Both the position numbers and the translations under genes were made by a program. Shown in pieces: positions 8,061 through 16,664 of a DNA stretch of 39,915 bases; the stretch's first letter is position 1, and each line of letters starts with the position of its first letter. Source of the stretch: Bacteroidaceae bacterium (GTDB taxonomy: Bacteria > Bacteroidota > Bacteroidia > Bacteroidales > Bacteroidaceae); assembly GCA_017541265.1 (NCBI GenBank), contig JAFXZK010000041.1, positions 1 through 39,915 of the forward strand. Direction: 5' to 3'. The notes beneath the pieces were generated by a model. It was not told the origin of the DNA and ran no database searches. It worked only from the letters and a program-made list of their open reading frames with translations.

Positions 8061-11000
8061 ATGAGCAACAAAATTGCATTAGCAACCATTCAGTTTAAGG
8101 CAGATGCCACTGGCGCAAACGCCGCCCTGGAGTCTATGCGTGAAAGCGCAAAAAAGGCAGAAGAAAAGGTTGAAGAACTGCAGAGAGCATTCGATAATGG
8201 CATCAAAACCATGAAAGATGCCAATGGCGTTGAGTTTGATGTTGCCAAGAGACTGAAAGAGGCAAACGCAGAAGCAAGAAGTTTCAGAGACGGTATCAGT
8301 CAGTTGATAAAAGGTGCTACGGCGTTAGAGGCTGTGGTAAAGAACATACGTCTGGGTGAAATCGAGAAGAACACAAGGGGCGAACTGATAGGTGCAAGGA
8401 ATGCGCTTAACCTCCGCAGACGCAACCTCAAAGAGGAAATGCCAGACTACGCCGAGAGGAAGGCCGATTTTGATAGTGCTGAGAACGAAATCAACAAGCA
8501 GCTAAACCGCATCGACCATGACACGGACAGGCTGTTGCAAACCCTCCGTGATGGCGGTTCCGTTGCCAAAGAGGTTATCGAAAAGGAGATTAAGGGTCTT
8601 GATGATATGCTAAGGCTTATTCCCGAGACTACAGAGGAATGGAAGAAGTATGCAGCTCAGCTGAAGGAGATTCAGGGTTATGTTGGTAACATGCGCAAAG
8701 AAGAACTCAAGCAGGCGACAAGCATTCTTGGCGAAAAGGACCTTGGGCAATACAATGAGACACAAATCAGAAAGGCAATCGATGCTGGCAAGGAACTGAT
8801 AAAAACCTACGAAACGGCAAGTCCAGAAGCAAAGAAGCTGGCCGCAGAAATTGTCCGTGCCGAGGAGCATGTGGAGCAATATGGCGTAAATGCGGAACGC
8901 TCTGCACGTAAAGAAGCAAAGGCTGTTGAAGAAGCGGCAAGGAAGCGGAAGGAGTCTGACGACATGATGCAACAGCAGCTGCAAAAGGGGGCCAGTCTCA
9001 CGGAAAGTGCATTAAAGCAGCAGGAAGCATATTGGCGTAAATTGATTGATGACCCGAAGACCGCAGCATCCAGTTTACAACAATACCAAGCCAACCTTGC
9101 TCAGGTTAAAACGCTGCAAGAACAGATGGCATCCGGTTCTATTGCGACAAAAGGGCAGGAGGCCTTGGCATTCTTCAGGGGAGACACCAGCAATGCAAGT
9201 ACCACCCAAATTCAAGAGCAGGCCAAGGCCCTGAAATTATATCGTGACTCTCTGCCAAGAAAAACAGAAGCCACCGTAATCAATGAGATAAACGGCTATC
9301 TTGAAAAGGCAGGTGCTATTTCCGAAAAAGCGGCTGCAAAAACAATGTCCTTTAAGCAGGCAATGCAAATAGGCATTTCCGCAGGGAGTGGGAACTTCAA
9401 GGGCACAACCGAGCAACTGAACCTCGCCAAAAAGACGCTGGAAGAAATGTCGCAGGGTGCCGTAAAAGGTGGCCTCGCATGGAGGAGGATGCAGGAACAG
9501 CTCAGCAATGTCAATCTTGAATTGGCTCGGACAGGTCATATCTCTGGGGAAGTAAAGGGCATCCTTGACAAGCCCAAAGGTCATTCGTTTAATGAGCTGA
9601 AGCAAGCCGTTGAGCAAGGACGTATTGCTCTGAATAACATGCGCCGTGACACCGCCGAGCAGCGCAAAGAATATGATAAATTAGCTGCAAGCATCAAGTC
9701 TGCTGACAAGGAAATGAAGAACCTCGGCGAATCGAGCAGAGGAACAGCGACTTCCTTCGAGAAGGCATGGAGCCGACTGAAGACATATATTGGTCTTTAT
9801 GTCAGTGCGGCAGTTGCCATGCAGAAGGTAATTGGCACGATGGGCGATTTGCTCACCCTATCTGACAAAATGGGTGAGGTTCGTAAGACAACGGGATTTA
9901 CGGCAGACGAAGTAGGCCGCCTTTCAGATTCTCTTGCGAAGATGGACACCAGAACGAGCCTTAATAGCCTCCTCGAATTGAGTGTAACAGCCGGACAATT
10001 AGGCTTGAAGACAGAACAAGATGTCAGAGGTTTTACAGAGGCTGCAAACATGCTGATGGTTGCGCTGCCTGAAATGGGTAAGGAAGGTGCAACCGCAATG
10101 CTTAAAGTCGCATTGGCAACCGGCGAAATCAACAAGATTAAAGAGCAGATGCAACAAGGGCTGATTGAAGGCACAGATGCCGTGTCGGTCGCTATGACAA
10201 AAATTGGTTCTACCATCGATGCTCTTCGTGCCAATAGTGCCGCTGCTGCACCTGCCATCACTGACTTCGTGAAGCGTGTCGGTGCCGTCGGTGCTCAGTC
10301 GGGTATCACTATAGACCAGGTCGCTGCACTTGGTTCAACAGTAGATGCTCTCGGCTTACGAGTTGAGATGTCCGCCACTGCCATTTCGCGTATGATTCCA
10401 GCAATTAAGAATAACGCCTTTGCCGTAGGAGAGGCGATAGGACTTACTGCCGAGCAGATAGAAGAGATGTATGAGCGCGAGGGCGGTGCTATGGAAGTGT
10501 TCTTGATGGTTCTTGAGAAAATGCGCGGGAAGGATGCAGACAGCATTGAGCAAATGCTTGGCAAGGGCGGCATGGCTAACATGATGAAGGAATTAAACCA
10601 ACAGGGTGCTCGTGCTGGAATTGTGTTCGCCGGACTGTCACAAAACATTGACGAGTTGCGCAGGCAGTTGGTTATTGCCGAAGATGCCTACGAAGAGAAT
10701 GTCGCTATAATGGACGAGTATAACAAGATGAATGAAACGGCTGCAGCGAAGTGGGCACGCTTGAAAAACGAAATCGAAGAAATGTTCGTTAGCAGCAAGG
10801 GCCAAAGCATCCTCGGCGGAATAATAGACAAGCTAAGAGCCGTCGTAAATTGGATTGCAGAAGACGGCATTCTTGTTAAGGCACTGAAGGGAATTATGGT
10901 CTATTGGGCATTCATAAAGCTTGACCTTGCAAACGGTTTTTTAGTAATCGCAAGGGGGTTTAAGAACATGGGTGTTGCACTTCTTGGAGGTCTCAATCAG

Positions 11001-14000
11001 ATTGGCGTAGCCTTGTTTGGTATGACAAAAATGTCCAAGGGGCTGACAAAGGCATGGAAAGAAATGGACGCCACGATGAAAGCGAACATCTTTATTGCTC
11101 TCGGGGCTGCCATCTATTATGCAATTAATGCCTGGAAGGATTTCACACAACGTGTTGACAATGTAACAGAAGCCCTGCAGGATGCAGAAGCGAGTTTCTC
11201 TGCTACAGAACGCTCGGTCGGCAATCTGTTCTTCCGTTTGCATGAGACAACCATCAAGCAGCAGGATGCGGCAGACAGTGCCACAAAGTTGAAGAAGGAA
11301 GAAGAGAAACTCGCGTCTGAGGTTGAATACCTCAATCAGCATCTGGACGAAGGCGCAAATGTAAGCGAAAAGTTGAAGAAAAAGCAGGAGGAACTGGAAA
11401 CAGCCCACAAGAAAGTTGCTACTGCAGAGGGCGAAGCAGCCCATCAGACGGAGCGTCGCATGGGTATCATTGCCGAAATCAACAGTAAGTACAGCGAATA
11501 TCTTGGTTATATGCTTAGCGAGGCTTCTACAGCAGAAACCGTTGCGACATCTCATGACTTGATTGTTGCATCCTTGAAAGAAGAAATGTATTGGCGTGAG
11601 CAAAACAACGCCTTCGAGACCGTCAGGAAGCAACACGGAGATGCCCTGAAATCTGCACAAGGAAAAGCACTTGCAGAGATAAACGGATTATCGACGTATG
11701 ACCAGCAAAGCTTTATGTCAGACTGGCAGCGAGTTCTATCAGGTGTGAAGTTTGATGCAGAAAAAGGTGGCTTTTTGCTGGACAACAAGATTTATGCGAG
11801 AATAGAAGATGTCTTAAATGCACTTGAAAAGACTTTTATTGGAGAAGTGTCTGGTCGCTTCTCTGGAATGGGAAGCGGAGAAGATGTTTTGGGCAAGGCT
11901 CATGACTGGTGGGGAAGTGGACCTGAAGGTTTGCTGCTTTTGGGGAACTCTTTCGCAGATGCGGGATTCAAACGCTGGACTGAGGAGAGTCTGAAAGTTT
12001 TGCAGGAGGCATCAATGCTTCAAAGCATATCTGGGAGTGCCGCACAAGCCGAACACCAAAATACTATTGAACAAGCAAGGGCAAACACCAATGCGCTTAT
12101 ACAACAAGCCCAAACACGTGGCGATGATGTCAGCAACAAGAAGCTTGCAGAAGCCATCGTTGGAATCTCAAAAAACCTCAGCAAATACGGAGAGTTAAGT
12201 GGCGAGTATTCTCAATTCGCCAAAGACACAACAATGAAAGGTATTGCAAACGTCCTTTTGAAAGACCTTCCAGAAGCAACTCGCAAGGCTGTTGAAGAAG
12301 AGATGGAACGTGTTGCTGCGAATGGTACGAACCCCATCAAACCCACAAAGCCAAAGAATCCATACGGAAGCGGCACAAAAGAACCGACAGATTATGCCGC
12401 AATGGATGCAAACTTGCTTGTGTCCCGAAGGGAGCAAATGAGGAACTATGTAAGAGCCATCCAATCGGATACTGATGTTCCTGCCGTTCTCTCGAAAGAC
12501 CCTGCCCTCAAGAAAGCCATCGAAAAAGGCATGTCGTCCGATATGCGCACGGTCATTGAGTGGTACAACACAGAACGTCTGAAGATTCAAGACGAACTCC
12601 ATGCGCGCCACCTCACCAATACTGGTGATTGGATGGACCCAAAGAAGCAAAAAGAGAGAAAGAAGCAATTCCAGAGTGACATGAAAGCCTACCTGGAAGA
12701 GCTGGATGCGTACTATACGGAGCGTAAGGCCCGCATACAGGAAGCTGGTAACGAAGAAGGCATCACCGATGCGGAGGTGCGCAATAGGACGCTTGCCAAC
12801 GAAATGGAATGGCGGCAGCGCAGGGCTGAACTACAGAAGTTGTATGCTGACAAGACGGCAGAGGTGACAGAAGAGGAGCAGCGGGCTATCTTTGAAATCA
12901 TTGCCGAGCGTACCGGTGACGAAGCCACGCTCATAGAAAAGATGATTGAGAAAACTGTTGACTTCTCACACAAGGTTCGCAATAAGAACGAACAGGGCGC
13001 CAAGGAGTATCGAAAGTGGATGGCTGACCTGGGACTTGGATGGGAGCGTGACCTGATGAAAGTCCAGACTGCTGTGGCTCAGCAGATGAAAGCCATACAA
13101 GATATTATCGACAAGGAACGTCCCTTCAATGGAATCACCAAGAACCTGCGTGAGAATCTGGTGACGATGGGCATACTGACAGCTGACATGAATGCAGAAC
13201 GCAACCGCCTGATGAAAGACGGTGCAGACATGACAGATTTCAACGCACGGCAGGCAGCCGAGGAGGTGAAACGAACAGCATTCGTGCTTAGCGAGGCTGA
13301 GAATGCCTATTCTACAACCATCGAAGAAGTTATGAGCCGAATGGCAGACAAGGGAATGACGGCATGGGCTGACGAGCTAAGACAGAACCCGAAGATGCAG
13401 GAAGGCTTGATGGCACAGTTGCGCTCCACATTTGACAGCATCCAGGAAGCTATCAAAAAAGAGGCTTCACTTTTGAAGAAGGAGGCTGAAATTCTCTGGA
13501 ACAATATCCTCATGCCAGATGGTGAGACCACATTGAAACAGGCAGTCGATAAGACCATTGCACAGTTGGGCTTGGATGAGGGACGTGTGAAGCGTGCCAA
13601 CTCGCTGATAGGTGCGGGTCAGGCATCGGAGCGTGTGGCCGACAATCTTGCCATCAAGCAGATGCAGATTCAACTCACCATGCAAGAACACTATTACAAT
13701 CTGATGCGCAAGCGCGGGCAGGCGGCCATTGATATGCTGAACGAACAGGCTAAGAAGGCTCGTGAGTTAGGCGACCTCGCCAAGGCAGAACGCTTAGAGC
13801 AGGATGCTAAGCACGCTACGATGAGTCTGAACTTGGCAACGGCAAAGGAAGAAACCGAATTGGCAAAGCAGCGCGAGGAGATTATCGCTCGCACCGAGGA
13901 AAGCCAGAACAGGCTTTATACGGAATTAAGGAGTTGGGCTGATTTGCTGACAAGCAGTTTGCAATCTCTCTTTGAGGCAAGCAATGCTGGCAATGCTGAG

Positions 14001-15626
14001 TTTTATAATGAGCGGGCAAAACTTCAGCTGACAGGCGGGAAGGGTGGCACACAGCAGTATATCGTCATTGACAATGCAGGCACGAGTGATGCGGCAGCAC
14101 ACTATGAGACGCTCACAGAGCTTGAAGCCCTCGAACGTCAGCGCGAGATTGAGCAGCAGAACGCAATGGCGGACGCATGGAAGAAGGTTATGGACGACAT
14201 CAACGCCAAGCTGAACGAGACCATTACCGACCAACTCAATGCGATGTTGCAGAACCAAAGTATTGATGCCAACACCGATGCAACAAAGGCAAACACTGAT
14301 GCACTGAATGCACTGATACAGGTAATGGATTCCTCAAAAAACGGCAACGGCTCAGGAATTAGCATGACTCTCAATGGTCTTGACGATTTAGGGGTTGCTA
14401 TTACTGATAAATTGTCGAGCGGAAAAGCTGAAGGTGAAGGCGGCAAGAAAGCATCTGTCGAAATCGAAGGGTTATATGGAGAAGGCTCACCTTATCTCGT
14501 TCCAGAAGATGAGCAAAACGTGAAGTTCTTTGATTGGGGTACGGCAGACGCTCCTGCAACGGCACAAGATTGGGCCGATGAACTCATTGGGAAGAAGGAG
14601 GCAAACGAGGAACTTACACAGCAGTTGGGAGAAGAGCAAGAGAAGAGACTTAAAAGTCAGAAGAAGACTGACAAGGAGATGGCAGCCAGCGCACAGAGCA
14701 CGTATGCCAAGATGATTGCTGCCGCTAACCTTTATGGTGTCGCCTATCAAGCGATGTCAAACGACAACATGTCCGCTTCTCAGAAGTTTGGAATGATTGC
14801 TGTACAAGCCGCAGGTAATGCTGCTATCACTGCATTGACTGTAGCCTTGTCGCAAGATACTGGTGAGACATTATCGTCTATGCCTACCATTGCTGCCAAG
14901 TGCTTCAAGATTAACCCGATTGCCGGTGCTGCCATCTTCGCAGCCATCAGTGCCGTTCTCGGCGGTTTGATGGGACTCGCCGCTTCAAAGATTGCAAAAA
15001 GCAAGAGTGAGGTCGCTGCCGTTACTGGTGCCAGCAACAGCGTGGCAAGCGGTCGTCTTACGACTGGTATGCTTACCTATGCAGAAGGTAACGTGAATGA
15101 GTTTACAGACCCAAGCACCCTTCGCGAGGGGCAGCAGTACAATGTGGATGCCGCAGACGGCAGGACATATCGTGCCCGCTATATGGGCAGTAACCCAAGA
15201 ACACACATCACGAATGGTCCTGAGTTCCACTTGGCAGGCGAGCGTGGCCGCGAAGCCATCATAGACGCAGCCACCACAAGGCATATACAGATGGACGAGG
15301 TGGGCATTTGGCGAGCCATTCAGACACTCAGTTCGGGTGGTCGTTTGCGCAGAAGTTCCGCACGCAGGGGCATTCCTGCTTTTGCAGAAGGCAATCTGGA
15401 TGAGCTGGGAGATATTGGAGAATTGGGAGGTATGGGAACTGTTGGTGGCATGAGCACGGAAATGGCTGTTGCCTTGCAGTCAAGCATTGACCGCCAGAGT
15501 GACCTCTTGGAGCGTGCGTTGACAGAAGGCATCAAGGGTGTATTCGACATCTACGGCAAGGGCGGCCTCGTTGACAGCTATGACACAGGCAAGAAAACGG
15601 TTAACAGATACGGGCAGAAGTACTAA
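8061..15626 (+). CDS. Phage tail tape measure protein, 2521 aa
   Basis: The largest gene in the window. Tape measure proteins fill the tail tube, set its length during assembly and leave with the DNA at infection. The N-terminal ~580 residues are coiled-coil rich (many E/K/A/Q heptads). Residues about 590-910 match the core of the phage tail tape measure family (DLLTLSDKMGEVRKTTGFTADEVG..., SVTAGQLGLKTEQDVRGF, ISRMIPAIKN). A hydrophobic stretch follows (KGIMVYWAFIKLDLANGFLVIARGF), then more than 1000 residues of coiled coil. The C-terminal part has a small Gly/Ala hydrophobic region and a segment with FHLAGERGREAIID. At roughly 0.15 nm per residue the size predicts a tail of about 380 nm. No frameshift is seen. 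Confidence 0.95.
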   Translation: MSNKIALATIQFKADATGANAALESMRESAKKAEEKVEELQRAFDNGIKTMKDANGVEFDVAKRLKEANAEARSFRDGISQLIKGATALEAVVKNIRLGEIEKNTRGELIGARNALNLRRRNLKEEMPDYAERKADFDSAENEINKQLNRIDHDTDRLLQTLRDGGSVAKEVIEKEIKGLDDMLRLIPETTEEWKKYAAQLKEIQGYVGNMRKEELKQATSILGEKDLGQYNETQIRKAIDAGKELIKTYETASPEAKKLAAEIVRAEEHVEQYGVNAERSARKEAKAVEEAARKRKESDDMMQQQLQKGASLTESALKQQEAYWRKLIDDPKTAASSLQQYQANLAQVKTLQEQMASGSIATKGQEALAFFRGDTSNASTTQIQEQAKALKLYRDSLPRKTEATVINEINGYLEKAGAISEKAAAKTMSFKQAMQIGISAGSGNFKGTTEQLNLAKKTLEEMSQGAVKGGLAWRRMQEQLSNVNLELARTGHISGEVKGILDKPKGHSFNELKQAVEQGRIALNNMRRDTAEQRKEYDKLAASIKSADKEMKNLGESSRGTATSFEKAWSRLKTYIGLYVSAAVAMQKVIGTMGDLLTLSDKMGEVRKTTGFTADEVGRLSDSLAKMDTRTSLNSLLELSVTAGQLGLKTEQDVRGFTEAANMLMVALPEMGKEGATAMLKVALATGEINKIKEQMQQGLIEGTDAVSVAMTKIGSTIDALRANSAAAAPAITDFVKRVGAVGAQSGITIDQVAALGSTVDALGLRVEMSATAISRMIPAIKNNAFAVGEAIGLTAEQIEEMYEREGGAMEVFLMVLEKMRGKDADSIEQMLGKGGMANMMKELNQQGARAGIVFAGLSQNIDELRRQLVIAEDAYEENVAIMDEYNKMNETAAAKWARLKNEIEEMFVSSKGQSILGGIIDKLRAVVNWIAEDGILVKALKGIMVYWAFIKLDLANGFLVIARGFKNMGVALLGGLNQIGVALFGMTKMSKGLTKAWKEMDATMKANIFIALGAAIYYAINAWKDFTQRVDNVTEALQDAEASFSATERSVGNLFFRLHETTIKQQDAADSATKLKKEEEKLASEVEYLNQHLDEGANVSEKLKKKQEELETAHKKVATAEGEAAHQTERRMGIIAEINSKYSEYLGYMLSEASTAETVATSHDLIVASLKEEMYWREQNNAFETVRKQHGDALKSAQGKALAEINGLSTYDQQSFMSDWQRVLSGVKFDAEKGGFLLDNKIYARIEDVLNALEKTFIGEVSGRFSGMGSGEDVLGKAHDWWGSGPEGLLLLGNSFADAGFKRWTEESLKVLQEASMLQSISGSAAQAEHQNTIEQARANTNALIQQAQTRGDDVSNKKLAEAIVGISKNLSKYGELSGEYSQFAKDTTMKGIANVLLKDLPEATRKAVEEEMERVAANGTNPIKPTKPKNPYGSGTKEPTDYAAMDANLLVSRREQMRNYVRAIQSDTDVPAVLSKDPALKKAIEKGMSSDMRTVIEWYNTERLKIQDELHARHLTNTGDWMDPKKQKERKKQFQSDMKAYLEELDAYYTERKARIQEAGNEEGITDAEVRNRTLANEMEWRQRRAELQKLYADKTAEVTEEEQRAIFEIIAERTGDEATLIEKMIEKTVDFSHKVRNKNEQGAKEYRKWMADLGLGWERDLMKVQTAVAQQMKAIQDIIDKERPFNGITKNLRENLVTMGILTADMNAERNRLMKDGADMTDFNARQAAEEVKRTAFVLSEAENAYSTTIEEVMSRMADKGMTAWADELRQNPKMQEGLMAQLRSTFDSIQEAIKKEASLLKKEAEILWNNILMPDGETTLKQAVDKTIAQLGLDEGRVKRANSLIGAGQASERVADNLAIKQMQIQLTMQEHYYNLMRKRGQAAIDMLNEQAKKARELGDLAKAERLEQDAKHATMSLNLATAKEETELAKQREEIIARTEESQNRLYTELRSWADLLTSSLQSLFEASNAGNAEFYNERAKLQLTGGKGGTQQYIVIDNAGTSDAAAHYETLTELEALERQREIEQQNAMADAWKKVMDDINAKLNETITDQLNAMLQNQSIDANTDATKANTDALNALIQVMDSSKNGNGSGISMTLNGLDDLGVAITDKLSSGKAEGEGGKKASVEIEGLYGEGSPYLVPEDEQNVKFFDWGTADAPATAQDWADELIGKKEANEELTQQLGEEQEKRLKSQKKTDKEMAASAQSTYAKMIAAANLYGVAYQAMSNDNMSASQKFGMIAVQAAGNAAITALTVALSQDTGETLSSMPTIAAKCFKINPIAGAAIFAAISAVLGGLMGLAASKIAKSKSEVAAVTGASNSVASGRLTTGMLTYAEGNVNEFTDPSTLREGQQYNVDAADGRTYRARYMGSNPRTHITNGPEFHLAGERGREAIIDAATTRHIQMDEVGIWRAIQTLSSGGRLRRSSARRGIPAFAEGNLDELGDIGELGGMGTVGGMSTEMAVALQSSIDRQSDLLERALTEGIKGVFDIYGKGGLVDSYDTGKKTVNRYGQKY

Positions 15627-15664
15627 CCGCACAAACTATTTGACAATTTATAATTTATGATTTT

Positions 15665-16564
15665 ATGATACCGATTGATTTAGTAATCCCAATGGTCTTC
15701 CCACAAGACCCGCAGTGGCAGGCAAGATATGCCGCTGCAAGCGGCAAGAGTTCTTCCGCAAACAATCATGTCAGGTTCCGTTCATGGGGAACGGAGGAGT
15801 TGTTGGTGCGGTGCTGCCTGAAGTACATGCCGTGGTTAAGGACTATCCATATCCTTCTTGCGTCCGAAAGTCAGGTGCAGGACTGGATGAAGCCCATGAG
15901 CAATAGGAGGAATACTCCGAAGATAAACCTTGTTTATCACAGGGACTTCATTCCCGCACAGCATCTGCCATGCTTCAATGTCAACACGATTGAAATGTTC
16001 CTGCATAAGATTCCTTTCGTTGCTGAGCACTTCATTTACAGCAATGATGATTTCTTCCCGCTCAGTCCTTTGGCTGAGAGTGATTTCTTCCGAGACGGAC
16101 TACCCTGCCAGCACATGACGGAAAAGCCCTACCCTACCGACCCGAATGTGTTCCATCGTTTCGTAAAGGGCGGGCTTGATATGGTTGCAGCAGACTTCGG
16201 CAAGCAATACACGGACACCTGGATTAGAGGCAGTCATTCCATGCAGCCCATGCTTCGCAGCACTGTAGAGGAAGTCTGCACGCGACACGCAGACCGTATC
16301 AGCAAGAGCTTCTCATTCAGAAGATCCGACAGGAACTTCAACCAGTACATCTTCCCTTACTATCAGCACCTGAGCGGGAAGTACGTTGACTATGAGCCGC
16401 GACATGCCTATGTCGGCCCCAAGGCTACGACAGCTCAGGTAGAAGCATATCTGCGTAAGCCTAACCTTGGCATCGTCTGTCTGAACGACAATGAGAGTAT
16501 CGCCGATTGGGAGCAGCGTGCGGCAGTTGTCCGCAGGGAGCTTGCTGCAATTCTGGAGAGGTGA
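15665..16564 (+). CDS. Stealth-family sugar phosphotransferase, 299 aa
   Basis: Stealth proteins transfer hexose-1-phosphate groups onto sugars, mainly in capsule and surface glycan synthesis. The conserved regions can be read in order: CR1-like IDLVIPMVFPQDPQWQ (residues 3-18); CR2-like RSWGTEELLVRCCLKYMPWLRTIHIL, then LVYHRDFIP, CFNVNTIEMFLHKIP and the hallmark HFIYSNDDFFP; later regions include FRRSDRNFNQYIFPYY and a C-terminal NDNESI. Length and order fit a complete enzyme. It follows the tape measure by 38 bp and is followed by two more glycosyltransferases in the same direction, so it is expected to be made late with the virion proteins. Either virion proteins or the host surface could be the acceptor. 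Confidence 0.85.
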   Translation: MIPIDLVIPMVFPQDPQWQARYAAASGKSSSANNHVRFRSWGTEELLVRCCLKYMPWLRTIHILLASESQVQDWMKPMSNRRNTPKINLVYHRDFIPAQHLPCFNVNTIEMFLHKIPFVAEHFIYSNDDFFPLSPLAESDFFRDGLPCQHMTEKPYPTDPNVFHRFVKGGLDMVAADFGKQYTDTWIRGSHSMQPMLRSTVEEVCTRHADRISKSFSFRRSDRNFNQYIFPYYQHLSGKYVDYEPRHAYVGPKATTAQVEAYLRKPNLGIVCLNDNESIADWEQRAAVVRRELAAILER

Positions 16565-16664
16565 GGAGAACAGGAACATTTCGTCTTGCCAATCACCTAT
16601 AACAACAAAAATGTTAAGCCATACACCGAATTTGTGTTAGAATGTTCACAAAATCCGCACGACT

